NCBI GenBank assembly: GCA_015179045.1
Contig: WHUZ01000009.1
Location: forward strand, 1,426,001-1,490,000
Length of the DNA: 64,000 nt
Reading direction: 5' to 3'
Source: Kalaharituber pfeilii
Taxonomy: Eukaryota; Ascomycota; Pezizomycetes; Pezizales; Pezizaceae
Position numbers and translations under genes: made by a program. Shown one piece after another: positions 10,023 through 22,821 of this stretch; position 1 is the first letter of the stretch, and each line of letters begins with the position of its first letter. The notes beneath the pieces were generated by a model. The model was not told the origin of the DNA. It saw only the letters and a list, made by a program, of their open reading frames with translations, and ran no database searches.

Positions 10023-12549
10023 TATCGTTGGTTATCGATCGACATGATACTTCCATGAAGAGGTGATTATGAGTTTGACTTATATGACTTGTCACTTAAA
10101 AGGGGTGAGATGTACGTCCATAACGCTTTCACTATTTTTAGGCTGTTATGTCTACTACACCCTGGGAAACTATCATAGTTGGAAGGGCCAGCCAAGAATT
10201 GTGCAAGATATCTGGATCAACATGCATAATGGTGAGTTTTGTTACAGGTATTAGTACCTAGTAAATGCCTTCAGGTGCTAAACAGATTTGAAGTTCACCA
10301 TCGCAGTTGGCTATATGCAGCTGTTTCTCACCCAGGAAAAGTACGTTCAAGCTAATCAGGTGCACGTCTCTTGAGATGTGTGATAGTGTAGTTGAGTTCC
10401 CCATGAACTATTACACACTGCAAAAAAAGATCCGCCTTGCCGCACTCTCTAGATTGGTAGTATGTCCCAGCAGATGCTACCTGCATAAGCATGTAATTCA
10501 TCTGTGCATAGGAGACCCGCGTATACATGGCTTCAGGGCAGATGTTCACATATTTCCGAGGCTCACGTGGCTGCTGTTGTCGATGGAACAAGGTTAATCC
10601 GAGATGCATACAGGTCCTACAATTACACTCAATATCAAAGGAGCTGACAGGTGGAGAATACGCTTCAGTCAATTATCGTGATATCCCCATGACGGAGGAT
10701 ATTCGCTTTTGTTTGTTAATTGTTTGCCCAATTGCGAAAGTGGAAGATAACAATGGCGTTGCGTAGTCTGGTAGCATAACTATTGGTATGTGGGGAATGT
10801 CTGCCGAAGTACTCGAGTACAATTGACAACAGGAATGCAGTCCGATTGCAAAACTGAGATGCTCATTTATCAATGCTCATCGCACTGGTATGTATATATG
10901 GGATAAAGATGAGCCTCAACAGCAGTTCATCTGAGAACCAGCTTACATCAATACCAATATATATCAAGTCCTATGCAGATGTGCCCAGAAGGGTGCTACG
11001 ACCACAAAACTTAGAAGCCCTGAAATTTTCACATGTTAGCGGTACATCCCAATACTTAGTCTGGTTTCTTATCGATAAATTTTTAGCACCTCAATTCCTT
11101 CAGTTTCTTTTTCTTCTAGCTAATCTTGTGAATCATCTTGGCACACACTTCCCAGACAACTCTGCCACCCTGGCGGGTTGAGCTGCTCGTCTTGGGTCAC
11201 ATAAGCGGGGAGGGTCACATTCGATGAACCGTACTCATAGACCTTGAGTAGGCCAGCCTTCGTCCTGCAGATGAATGCAGGACTGTTCTCGTTCCCAAAG
11301 TAAAAGCTTCTCCTTATGATGCATACCTAGTCATCCAACGCTCTTGTTGGGGAATATTACTTTTGTATGCGGCGGTCATTATATGGAGATGTTAAGTGAT
11401 TAGCAAGAAGTGTAGAGGGATTGCGAGTTACATGCGTGCTTCGCTAACCAACCTCAGCAAGTGCCGTACACAAATCTCGGAGAATAGTGTTAACACTATC
11501 AGTTGATCCAACCCACCATGCACGCGGGGACCTTCAAGCAACTGAAGACTCATACCATGACCATGGTGAGTGCAAAACAGCGCACTCGCCCGGCTATCGA
11601 CCTATCGCGAGCTTGCTGGCCCCGTGTGCAGGCTTGCAGGCTATCCCCGTCCATTCTGCACTAGTTGTTGTTGAGGACAGGTACGTCATGCGAGTCATTC
11701 GCGCCAGGCCGGAGAGGGCGTAGCGCGGCCATCAACAAGTTCCCGGCTGGGGCCCTGACGCAAACCGCCCAATGGCACGCGCGGCTCAAGCAATGTGCGT
11801 CGCCCCCGGTCACGCCCGCAGGTCACCTTAATCGGGCGCTGACGCCAAGCCGCCGCCATTCCTCTGTTAGGCTCGCCAGTCATACGCGACCGCCTGCGGC
11901 GCGGGCAGGGAACAGCTGCGTCTGGAAGGAAGCGGTGCACGCTTTCTGGGCAGCTCGTGTCGGCCGCAGGCGTATGTTAGCTCAAGCATCGGCACGAAAC
12001 AGGGAACGAATGCTATTATGGGCACGTCCAGTCCCAAGAGCCAGCTGCTTGCACGGTTATTCCTCTTCTCCAGTTCCTCGCCATTTCTGGGCCACACCAG
12101 CACCAACCCGCCGTACCTCCGAGCCATCACCACAACGACTCATACTCATCGCAGCCATCTGCACAGTCTCACTGCCCAAGGGGCGATCGACCTGTGTCTG
12201 CCTGTCAGCTAGGCAGAATCAGCGCTCCCATCCATATTTCGGTAGATTTCTGGTTTTTTGCGTGTATTGTAGGTCAGATCCCGGGGCCTCCTTACCACGT
12301 TGCTTTTTTACCCGCGAGGAGCCCCCAGCGTATGAGTCTATGGTCCTGAATCAAACGACCAGCTAGGAAAAAGCAAAAGAGCTGTTGGAGGTGTTGGTGG
12401 AGCTGTGGGGAGGGTTTGAGGAGGCCGCGTTCCCCAATCTAACCTAAGCCTTCTGTGAAATACCTGTCAATACCGGACAACTGACAGAATCCTCCTCCTC
12501 CTGCTCCGCCAGCATAACCTTAGCCCTCATCAAGACTACCATCAACACC
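10023..12549. other. intergenic; GC-rich block before the DDHD gene
   Basis: 10.0-11.4 kb is ordinary AT-rich intergenic DNA. From about 11.5 to 12.3 kb the sequence becomes GC-rich, with long open frames on both strands (the longest, 233 codons, at 11665-12366). Their Arg/Ala/Pro/Ser-heavy composition is what random GC-rich DNA gives. This is probably promoter and 5' leader of the following gene, or another relic. Confidence 0.5.
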
Positions 12550-15500
12550 ATGACTGCACCACCGCCTTCACCCCCACCAGCATTAACGCCCTGGTGGTTC
12601 TATACATCCCCCTTGCCTCTTGACGACCCGCTTTCCCCCCTCCCAATAACAACCTCTTCGACCTCCAGCACAAAACATCCACCACGGCCGTTCTCATACT
12701 ACGACGCACGAGCCTTAGAGAAAGCCTATCAAGAATTACTGATTTCGGATACGCCACCCACAGATCATGCCACTGCTCCATCCCAACGCAATGATGTTGC
12801 ATCTGAAGTGTTAAAAAATGTCACCAGTGCAGCACAGCATAAGCATGTACGACATCATCGTGCAGTAACAGAGCAGCTGGAATATGCAGAAGAGGGACGG
12901 GGACACGATATGCTTAATGCGCCCATACGCTTCCTCTCTAATTCAGCCAATTTTGGTTCCACTCCCGCTTGTGAGGATGCACCTTCGCAGATGACAGAAA
13001 AAGCGGGAGCAGGTGGGTTTATCAAGCGGGGACGCACACTTGGGCACTCAAATTTAAACCTTATTCGTCCAGAGGAGTTACTTGCAAAGCAACTCAATGA
13101 CGACGATAAATCCCCCCCCAGACGACAGTAGACAACAGGCAGCGGAGGAGGTCGGTTTCCCCGGAAGTTAATCCCTGGACGGGGAACCCTATCAGGAGAA
13201 GGACCAGTGACTACAGTAGCGCTGGGTCGTCACCCTCTACCACAGGCATCAATCCCCCGCCAGTGATCACTACAAATCCATTTATTCGAAGCATCAGTCG
13301 ATCCCGAAGAGACTATTCACGATCCCCCAGCCCAGGAGTCAATGGTAATGCTCCCAAAAGGCGTAAGTCTTCCCTATCTTCGGGATCTTCAACCGGAAAT
13401 AGCCCAGAACGTGAAAAAATGTCACCAATTGCAGCTGCACCCCCAAAAGTGAAGCAGAAAGAGATACCTGTTGGTATCCAGCGCTTGCATAAAGTTTTGC
13501 TTCCATCACTAACTATGACACCAATCTATTGGAACCCATTACATGACATCAGTGGAGTGTGTAGGGCCATATGGTTTTACCGGGACACCATGTTACCTGT
13601 GGAGACTGATATGGCGAACAGGCTGGAAAGGGGCTATTGTGAAGTCAGAGCTTGGACAGAGGAGTGGGAGGCAGAGCTTGAAAGTGCCGTACAAGCTGGA
13701 AGGGATGGAGAAGAGAAGATCAGGTGGAAATTATGGGATATGTCTTTGACTAGTGCATCAAATACTCCACTAGGAGGAAGTAGGCCAGGTACTAGTGCGG
13801 GGAAAACAGAGCCCATGGATATAGGAATCGGGAGGAGATTTGAGACTGCGAACAAGCCTGCCACTCCCTCAAGGCGAGGCATGTTTGCAAGCTATAGCTC
13901 TAGTTGGGCGAGTGCAAGTTCAGGAAGCCGAGTCGGCACTCCACCACCTCCTGGTGTCACAGCTGCCATGTATCCGCCAAGTGCCGTTATGGCCACAACG
14001 TCAGCCTCGGTAGCAAGCTCAGCGTCGTCGATAAAAAGTAGCAGTGGAAATGATTCCCCTTCAGACCCAAGTCCTACGCCTACTTCGAGCGTAGCAGGGA
14101 TGTCTGCAGCTGCTATTCCAAATCCCAACGATTGGGTGATCTTTGCCAATGCAAGGGAGGCATACATATGCAGGGATACAATGCTGGGATTTGGGAACAG
14201 AAGGCCCCTGGCAACGATACGAAGTGCAGGAAATGGGGGGAATATGCCAAATGTTGGCATTAGGGTTGTTCGTGGATTTGATGTAGTGGAATGGGAGAGA
14301 TTACATCCCAAGCGGAAGATTGCTGGTATTGGAAAAAAGGAAAATGGGGTTGGAGCTGGGGTTGCAGTTCCGTCGGAGGACAGGGTCGTCGAGCCGGAAA
14401 ATATAGAAAAACCCGCGGCCGAGATCGATAGGCAAGCATTGGAAGTGGAGACGGATGAAGATGATGGTAGACAAGAGGTTTCAGATCTCATCTTGGTCAT
14501 TCATGGTATTGGGCAGAAGTTGAGCGAGCGAGTAGAGTCATTCCATTTCACGCACGCGATCAACTCTTTCCGACGGATTATGAATACGGAATTACGAGAC
14601 CCCGCAGTTAAACCGCATCTCAGATACTCAATGAAAGGAATGATGATGTTGCCAATTAATTGGCGCTCAGGACTGTCCTTTGAGGACGGCATTGGTCATT
14701 CATCAGCCCAGTCTTCCAAAAAGAAAAACAACTACACGCTGGAAAATATCACTCTTGGTACTATCCCCGCGGTCAGGAACCTAATTGGCGATGTGATGTT
14801 GGATATCCCCTATTATCTCTCTAGTAATTATAAAGGAAAGATGATTGATGCGGTGGTGAGAGAGGCAAACAGGGTTTACGGATTGTGGAAGCAATATAAC
14901 CCCGAGTGGGAGGAAAAGGGCGGAAGAGTTCATTTGATGGCTCATAGTTTGGGAAGCGCGATAGCCCTGGATGTCCTGAGCAAACAGCCTACAAGGATCG
15001 CGGACTGGAGAAAAGAGCAGGAAATGCTAAAAAAGGAAATGAGCCATGAAATGACAACTACCTGGCCCAGAAAAGGAAGCTATGGCTGCACTGGTCAAGG
15101 GAAGCGGGAACGAGAGAACTCCCTTTTGGCTCATGATCATGTCGAACCATCCGTGGAAAGTGAGGAAGGTCGCTTTTTTGACTTCGACACGACCAACTTG
15201 TACTGTTGCGGTTCTCCTGCTGGGTTCTTTCTCCTACTTAACCGTGCGATGCTCCTGCCTCGCCGTGGACGTAAAAAGGTGGAAGATTACCCTAGTGCTG
15301 AAAATGATCCGAACATTGTCGGAGAGCGTGGCACCTATGGATGCCTGAGCGTGGATAATATATACAATGTGATGCACTACTCGGATCCAATCTCGTATAG
15401 ACTGAACCCAACAGTGGATGCCGAATACGCGGACAACGTGAAGATCCAGCCGATCCCATCTACGACGTCGACCCTCTTTGAATCCCTAGGTTCAACTATC

Positions 15501-15875
15501 CGCTCTGTTCTTCCAGGCGGTGGATCATCGACCAACATCAATTCATCCGCTCTCCTACTGGACGCTGCTTCACGCCCCCCACCGAACCTCAGCCGTCTTC
15601 CTTCGACAATAGAATTGGAAACCCATGACTTTACCCGAGAAGAAATTGCAGAGAAGAGATTGGCACTACTGAATGACAATGGAACAATGGATTGGTATGT
15701 AGGGAGCAGTGGGGGTTGGGTTCTGGAGAACCAGTATGTGAATATGTTAGGCGCACATTCGAGTTATTGGGAGAGTCGTGACTTTGCGAGGTTTATTGTT
15801 ATGGAAGCAGGAAGACAGCCAGGGCGAAAAGGTGTTAGGGCGAATGTGCGAGCGGTTAAGGTCCGCGCGAGGTAG
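12550..15875 (+). CDS. DDHD-domain phospholipase (PA-PLA1-like), with an apparent frame break
   Basis: Family: intracellular phosphatidic-acid-preferring phospholipase A1 with a C-terminal DDHD metal-binding domain, acting on membrane phospholipids. The N-terminal 193 codons (12550-13131) contain the WWFYTSPLP start typical of fungal members. The main frame (open from upstream of 13263 to 15875, about 870 codons) carries IPVGIQRLHKVLLP and WFYRDTMLPVE, then VIHGIGQ and the lipase elbow AHSLGS at about 14937-14954 (the usual first Gly of GxSxG is Ala). It ends with the DDHD region: CCGSPAGFFLLLN, HYSDPISYRLNP (about 15370) and GAHSSYW. The two parts are in different frames. One extra C in the 8-C run at 13112-13119 would join them. 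Alternatively an 89 nt GT..AG intron (13128-13216, acceptor CTACAG) restores the frame, but its donor GTAGAC is weak and no good branch site is visible. Family identity is secure; whether the gene is intact is not. Confidence 0.85.
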
Positions 15876-16784
15876 AAATTGTGAAGCTTTGCATTAAACG
15901 TGCTTGTAAGCATGGCCTGGATGCGGGAACTTTCTTTGTTGACCTGATTAACGAATGATTTTGGAGGTGTTTACGGTGCCGTATGTTCAAACTTGGGTTC
16001 CTTCTTTCAAATTGGATGGATTCATTGTACTTATTGTTGTTCTCCAAAGGTTGCACATGCCATTGTCCCTTTGTTGCATGTCCTTTGTCTATTGTTTTTT
16101 GTAAATTCTTTTCTTTCTCTTTTTGGAGGAGTGTATTATTGTAAAGGAAACGTCTTCTATATTTGCTTCTTTTGGGCATGTTCAGCTTGGTTGGTTGTCT
16201 TTTTTGTGGCGGCCTGTTTCCCTTTGGCAACGTTTGCATACATATACATATATCATCTTACTGGTTTTTTGTTCTTTCCCCTACTTGAGGTTGTAGGTTT
16301 GCTTGTACAATATGTTCGTGGGGGGAGAGCTCTACATCCTTGTTGACAACTTAGACTAAGTACTCTGTATAAAGTTTGTCTATATTGATGTTTGATGCCT
16401 GTAAAAGAGGCTGCAGGGGTTCCCCACCCCCGCCCCCACATTCGATGAACAGCAGCAATGCCCGCTTATGTAATGTCCCGAGACCCGCTTATTCGCGGCG
16501 TGCTGGGCGTTGGCCCGCAAACCCACTGGCACTGCGATCGTCCTTCAGGGACCTACTCCTTTCATTCTCTGAAAGCTCACCTTTCTCCGATATTTATTTC
16601 AGCAACGCAAGCGGCTGAAGTGTTGCGTTGTCTCTTTGTCCTTAGGCACTTAGTCAGGACAGTTGCAATTGGTCAGTTCATTTCCAGCCCCTTCAGGAGG
16701 AGCTGAGGGCGATCTCCGGATCAGGCGAGCAGAGCAAGCTTTAAGCGTTTGATAGTAACACACAACGGGCCCACGGTACACATC
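15876..16784. other. intergenic: 3' flank of DDHD gene and 5' flank of BCKDHB
   Basis: T-rich downstream region from about 16080 to 16280, then a shift to mixed composition before the next start codon. No separate gene is supported. Confidence 0.55.
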
Positions 16785-18295
16785 ATGTCTCTGAAGCTTG
16801 TTAATGCTCGAATTTTCCAGCGACCCTTCCGCCTACTTTCGCGGGGCCTCGTCAAACGAGACATACAAGTAACATATCCCGATTGCCAACTAGCTACAGT
16901 AGCCACCATCCCCTGCTCACCTCTATCAACATCAAAGAGGGCGTACTCAGCCCCATCAACTGCCAACCGCAAGTTCAATGTCCCAATCGACTTCAATAAC
17001 TCGTCACTACTGGCGCACTCGTCTTCGACAGCCCTGGCAAACCCGGAGTTGTCGGGGGATCTACGGGCCACAGCAACGACGAAGAAACTGAACTATTTTC
17101 AAGCGGTGAATGATGCGCTGGCGACAATACTAGAGGAGGATGAGAAGGCGTGCATTTTTGGAGAAGATGTGGCTTTCGGAGGTTTGTTTTCTCTTGCGAC
17201 TTGCACTCCCTCCACGAACGATACGTTTTCACACTCCCGATACCCCCGGAATTTGGCTGGCTGGAAAGGAATATGCTTGTGTGGATATAGCTAACGGCAC
17301 CTCCCTGAGGATCACAAACCAGGGGTATTCCGCTGCACCACTGCTCTTGCGGACCGCTTTGGCTCTCATCGCGTCTTCAACACCCCCCTAACGGAGCAAG
17401 GCATAGTCGGCTTTGCAATTGGCCTCGCGGCACAAGGCTACACCGCCCTCCCTGAAATTCAGTTTGCGGACTACATGTTCCCGGCCTTCGACCAGCTGCA
17501 CAACGAAGCGTCGAAGTACCGGTACCGGTCTGGTGGCGCACCATCGTTCAATTCTGGGCGCCTGGTCGTACGGATGCCAACTGGCGCCGTGGGGCATGGG
17601 GCGATCTACCATTCGCAGAGCCCAGAGGGGTTTTTCCTGGGCTGTGCGGGACTGAAAGTTGTTATTCCCCGCGGGCCGATCCAGGCAAAGGGACTGCTGC
17701 TGGAAGCTGCAATGGGGGCACATGATCCGGTGGTGTTCATGGAACCCAAGATTCTGTACCGCGCAGCGGTCGAGCAGGTCCCTACTACGCCGTACCGGCT
17801 CCCGATGGGCAAAGCGGAGATCCTCAAGCCTGGCAAGGATCTGACGGTCGTCACGTACGGCACTTCCGTGTACACGTGCGAAGCCGCTATCTCGCACGTC
17901 GAGAACCTACTTGGGGCCAGCGTGGAACTGATCGATCTCCGCACCGTGCGGCCCTGGGACAAGAAGACAGTCGAGGAGAGCGTGCGGAGGACTGGAAGGT
18001 GCGTGGTGGTGCATGAGGCGAGTAAGACAGGAGGCGTAGGAGAGAGCGTCGCGAGCGAGGTGACGGAAAGGTGTTTTTTGAGGATGGAGGCGCCGGTGGC
18101 CAGGATAGCAGGGTGGGACACGCATGTACCGTTGGCATTCGAACAGTTTTTAATTCCCGATGTGACGAGTGAGTAGGCCGCTTCAAGGGTTTTCCCTTTG
18201 CTTAACACTTCTTCCGCTCGTGAGAAAGGATAGACTAACAGATGATGTGCGGTTTAGGGATATTTGACGGTATCAAGAAGACGCTGGAGTATTAG
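16785..18295 (+). CDS. BCKDHB: 2-oxoisovalerate dehydrogenase E1 subunit beta, mitochondrial
   Basis: The beta subunit of the branched-chain 2-oxo acid dehydrogenase E1 component carries out the thiamine-diphosphate-dependent decarboxylation in Leu, Ile and Val breakdown in the mitochondrial matrix. Exons by splice signals and frame: 16785-17181, 17323-18168, 18258-18295, giving 426 residues. Intron 1 (141 nt) and intron 2 (89 nt) both contain CTAAC branch sites (about 17291 and 18235). The start at 16785 gives a basic, Arg-rich presequence (LVNARIFQRPFRLLSRGL) fit for import. Conserved blocks in order are FGEDVAFGG|VFRCT across intron 1, TPLTEQGIVGFAIGLA, EIQFADYMFPAFDQ, then GPIQAKGLLL, DLRTVRPWD, VVHEASKTGG, and a tail DVT|RIFDGIKKTLEY completed only by the last exon. 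Length and order match the family. The alpha subunit is not in the window. Confidence 0.95.
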
Positions 18296-20102
18296 ATTGT
18301 ATTTACCCATAATTGATGATTACGACCTAATACATCCCCCTAGTGGCATTCTGTTGAAGTTTGCGCCCTTATTTTTTTTATACAATTATTTCAAACTTTT
18401 TTTTGTGTGCTTGAATTCATTACTCTATCTGTATAATCATGTCCCATATCAATGAAGATGAATATATTCCACCCATAAAAAAAATTTTGTTTTTGAACTT
18501 TGCCCCTATCAGTAAGGTTAGCTACATACATATCTTCTGTTCCACCGCCTGCAGAAACTCCTGTAGTTTTTCGCTTGGTCAAAAGTCGAGATATCTCGTC
18601 ATCTGCAATAAAATGTAAGTTGCATCGAAAGGTTTTCCGTCAAATTTGCTTTTGACTATCATCATTAGTGCTTTTTTTATTTATTTATTTTTTTTCCTAA
18701 TTCGATACCAGTGAGAATCGCGACGAAAAATATGGCAGACACTCTGATCTGGAGTCCTCCAGATTCTCTGTGCACTCATTTGGTATATTCAATTGGTATC
18801 GAATTAAGCAATGTTTCGCACCCCACTCAACCAAGAGACATCGCGAACTCACAGCATTAAATCTAATTGTTTCAATTTATTCTATTTCGAGACTATATCG
18901 CATACTTTATTAAGTATGTGCCTATAAAAACCGTTGTCCGTAAATTTACCGATTACGCATGAGAGAGAGGGTATCCATGAGAGAGGGGAAAGAAAATTAA
19001 AAAAAAAAAATAAAGAAATAAATAAAGAAATAAAGAAATAAAAACTTACACCTCACCAAGGTACGTTTCTTCTATGCACAGTGCTTCTTTATTCATTCAT
19101 TCCATAAAAACAAAATCATAAAAAAAACTATGGATTGAAAATTTTACACTGGACTACATTTGACCAAGGCGAAGATTTTTTTTGCATATATGATAGATGT
19201 TTATGAAAAAGGCGAAATGCGCTATAGTAGTAACACAAAAATGCTAGTGGTTGTGGGCAGCACAGTAATGAATGAATCTTTTAATTCATTTTTTTTTTTT
19301 TTTTTTTTTTTTTATTGGAAATGTTTTTGTATACTTCTTGCTTTAACATCTACGTATGTATATACGTGCTTGTGGGTATTTTTTTTTTTTTTTCATGAAG
19401 TAAGGTACTTGAACATAATAGATATCTCCCGCCTATTAACTTTTATTTTTGTTATGCCATCGTGATGTAATTTTGGGCTCCCTAACGTTTCACTCCAAAT
19501 GTGTTTTGTACCACATCCTCCTAGCTTCCCATTTCGGGAGGTAACACAAACCCCTTTGTCCCAATAGGGTAGTTGGCAACCTCCAAGCTTCGTCAAAACC
19601 TCTCCACATTCACATGAAAAAACACCAAAAGTGCGTGCCCGAAGTACTTTTTTTTTTTTTCAGAAAGAAGAAGTTTGGAAAAATGCCTTTAATTACGAGA
19701 TTGTTTTTTTTTACTTTAGAAAAAAAAAATCCATCCGCCAAAGAATTGATTTGACTAAGAGTCGGATTCAGGAACATAAAAGATTATAGAGGGGGATGCT
19801 AAACCCTACCACCTCCGTAATGCAGCTACGGGTACTTTGCACAAATAGAGACATCACTACCTCTCACCTCGGCCCATAAAGAGAGAGAAAGAATAAATTC
19901 GTGAGATACATAAAACAAGTGATAACTCTTAATACCATTGTCCAGGAATTGCTCCACGGTTTCATCAAAAACATAAACCGAAACAAAGTTAAGACTGCAA
20001 GCTAAAGGAAAATAAAGAAATAAAAAAGTTCAGGAGAAAAATTCGCGACTTTTCGTACCAGCAAGGTGATCACACTTCACGCAATGCTGTTTGATACTGA
20101 AT
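18296..20102. other. intergenic, AT-rich
   Basis: Very AT-rich, with several T runs (about 19289-19312, 19380-19393, 19648-19660) and an A/T-rich AAATA-type stretch near 18998-19041. No gene or structured repeat is supported. Confidence 0.6.
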
Positions 20103-21409
20103 TTAGCTGATCAGTGGAGCACCATTCCAGGCAAAGGAGTTGGGGCTGCCGAAACCAGGGTTTTTTACAAAACCATGCTGTGCCAATTGCTTGATCCTCG
20201 AGGTAACCTGTTGCGCGCCAGACAAACCCTCAACAGAGATCAAGTATGCTGCTAGACCAGCAACGTGAGGAGATGCCATGGATGTCCCAGAGAGTGTGTG
20301 CGTAGCAAAGTTTGATCCCTTCCAGGTACTAACGATCTGACTACCAGGAGCAAAGACATCAACGACGTTCCCGTAGTTGCTGTAGCTAGCACGAATGTCA
20401 CCCCTCTGAGTTGCACCGACAGTGATGGCACTGGGCTCGCTGGCAGGAGAGTAGTAGGCCGCGTTCCTCCCGTCGTTCCCAGCTGCGACAACAAAGGTCA
20501 AGCCCTGGCTGGTAGCGGCTCTTACTGCTCTGTTGACAGCATTGGAGTACGATCCACCAAGTGACAAATTTACGACAGATTTCTCAGGGGACCTGCCGTT
20601 AGACCTTGAGTGGGCGAGAGTCCATTCAATGCCAGCAATGAGCTTGCTGGTGGAACTGGCACCATTGTCACCAAGGACCTTCACGGCAATGATGTTGGCC
20701 CTCTTTGCGACACCGAAGTTTGCGCCCGCAATAGTACCAGCGACATGTGTACCGTGTCCCTGGGCATCGGTGTTGATATGGTCTGCCAAATTGGCTCCCC
20801 AGACGGCACGCCCGCCAAAATCGGAGTGTCGCACATTTACACCTGCGAAAGTTAGCAATGTGGTACAGTATAGGGAATCAAAAAGTATCAACCTGTATCC
20901 AAAACATAAACGTTGACGCCTTTGCCGGCGACCCTGTCGAAGAGGTATATGTTGGAGGATCGACCAGTACGATCACTCAACCGGCCTAGACCCCAACTTG
21001 GTGGATTGCTTTGAATCATTAAGTCATATGCCACAACAACTTTATCCTCCTCAACGATATCTACATCTTCCGATTGTCTGATCTCCTCAAGTGTCGCATT
21101 ATCGAAACTGCCGGTGTAGCCATAGAGGCCGCCGAACTGGAATCCGTGGTGGATCCCTCCAAGTGAGGTATCGTCTCGGTGGGAAAGTCTGCTCTGGAAC
21201 TTGCTCTGCGCCCAGTGCTGATGCTCTTCGAATTTCTCTTGTGTGATACCATCCTTCAGCACGATAATGTAATTGTCGGGAATTGTATCTCCTGCATTTC
21301 CCGAGACTGTAGCTGCTGCAGTTGCAACTTCAATCCCTGTTGGAGCACCAATTCCTAGAATTGGAAAGAGAGCAACTGCCAACACGGTGAATGAGGGGAT
21401 AAATTGCAT
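20103..21409 (-). CDS. secreted subtilisin-like serine protease (peptidase S8, proteinase K type)
   Basis: An extracellular endopeptidase made as a pre-pro-protein. Two exons on the minus strand, 21409-20893 and 20842-20103, join across a 50 nt intron with a CTAAC branch site to give 418 residues. Residues 1-21 form a hydrophobic signal peptide (FTVLAVALFPILGIGA). An inhibitor I9 prodomain follows (DNYIIVLKDGITQEKFEEHQ). The catalytic domain shows Asp in YVLDTG|VN exactly at the exon junction, His in GHGTHVAGT, oxyanion Asn in VVAAGN, and Ser in GTSMASPHVAG. Order and length (about 400) match fungal alkaline proteases. The prodomain end and the mature start lie near VVAYDLMIQSNPPSWGLGR. TATA and GATA sites lie upstream. 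The role is probably nutritional proteolysis; secretion and activity are inferred from family knowledge. Confidence 0.95.
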
Positions 21410-21570
21410 GATTGTCGATATAAAAAAGAATGCTATATATCAGAGAGTGATATAATTGCGTTAAGAGTTGTCAAATAAAAGCAAGGAAAGACTTTGAAAA
21501 TGAGAAATATCTCTACTGAAGGAATGATAGCGCTGTGTGATGCTGGAGAGAACGAAGTGCTATTATTGGG

Positions 21571-21593
21571 GTATCTTATCTGGCCTTATATAG
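21571..21593 (-). promoter_or_regulatory. TATA box and GATA sites upstream of the protease
   Basis: On the minus strand a TATATAA box lies about 177 nt before the protease start codon. Right after it is AGATAAGATA, which contains two overlapping GATA motifs (an HGATAR-type match). Fungal GATA factors such as AreA activate extracellular proteases under nitrogen limitation, so nitrogen control is plausible; this is inference from motif and position only. Confidence 0.45.
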
Positions 21594-22821
21594 CTTGGAA
21601 GGGTGAGGGGTCTGGAAAAACGAACACTGTGACAAACCATCCATTGAGCCATTAGCTAGCCGGTCAATGCATGCCGCTGTCTGTGAACCTGCACGATAGC
21701 TTGCTCATCAAGAACTATTGGTCTTCATTTCCTCGAGCCGGACTACCCAGGTGCGGATTCTTCGGAAGACCTTCGGAAATCGGTAAGAAAGGCTACCAGC
21801 ATGTGGAAGCGTCATGCAATTTGTCAATTGTATGAGACAGGAGCAACTAAGCACGCCATTGGTGCAGGAAGCGGAAGCCATCGCTGTAGTGCCAATGGTT
21901 GATATAGCTAGATTCCTGGAAACTACACAATGGTCTTGCAATTAGATAACGGAAAAGCTGGACAGTACGGAAAACGGGGGGAGGCTAAGTAGCTTACGGT
22001 ATACATCTGTATTTGAGGACTCCATCTTGTTGTCCTCAAGGGGCTAGGACCTGTACTCTACTGCGTGAGTCAATGATTCCAAATGGCACCACTGCTGAGG
22101 GGCCCACAGCACCGCTTGACGGCCGGCGCTGCGCCATGAGAGGCGAAAAGAGATTCATTCATACGCATGCATGCCGCTCCGGTTATAGAGGGGAGCTGGC
22201 CCTTGCGGACCCTGGTCTTGAATGTGTTTTCGACACAGGTCTTCTGATGCGTCTGGTAGGCGGGATTGCGCGGCAGGCACTGAGCACAGCAGCCCATGCG
22301 CATATTGCATTGCCTGACTGGGCAGTCCGAAGTGCAGTGCATATTCCGTCTTGCATAAGCATACGGCGCAAGGACATGATGCATTCGGTGGGAGAAGGCA
22401 GCCGGGAAGAGGTCAAGTACTTAGTTAACCTCCTGTAGCACAGCATAGTTACATTACGAAGGTACTTCTTGCACCTGGTCAGCGCTTGAAGTGCTTGAAT
22501 GGCAGTAGCTGCCCCATAACGAAGCCATGCGGTGTCGGTTGCGCTGTGGAACAGAACTGCTGTCAAATATATTGGAATCAAATGCACGGAGCACGTGTAT
22601 ACTTGGTACAAAAAAAATTAAGTATGTAAGAGAAAATGTCGACAAACGCCCAACCATCTAGATGCATGTCTACACAGCTTGCCCTCCGCCTACCATCCCA
22701 TCACCACTTCTACCCCCAAATGCCACCAGTGCGCTAGTAGCCTCGACACCATTGTATAGCAGCAGCCTAGTCTCGTAGCATCGGCCGCCAACTACGCTCT
22801 TGCCGTCAGAAGTAACCTATA
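21594..22821. other. intergenic between protease and carrier genes
   Basis: Overlapping open frames on both strands at 22013-22611 lack motifs and look like shadows of one another. Nothing is supported beyond flanking regulatory DNA. Confidence 0.5.

Noticed and set aside
11665..12366. 233-codon open frame upstream of the DDHD gene
   Set aside because: GC-rich stretch with open frames on both strands; Arg/Ala/Pro/Ser-heavy, no motif, no splice partner.
13892..14500. 202-codon minus-strand frame
   Set aside because: Shadow of the DDHD phospholipase coding strand.
17606..18208. 200-codon minus-strand frame
   Set aside because: Shadow of BCKDHB exon 2.
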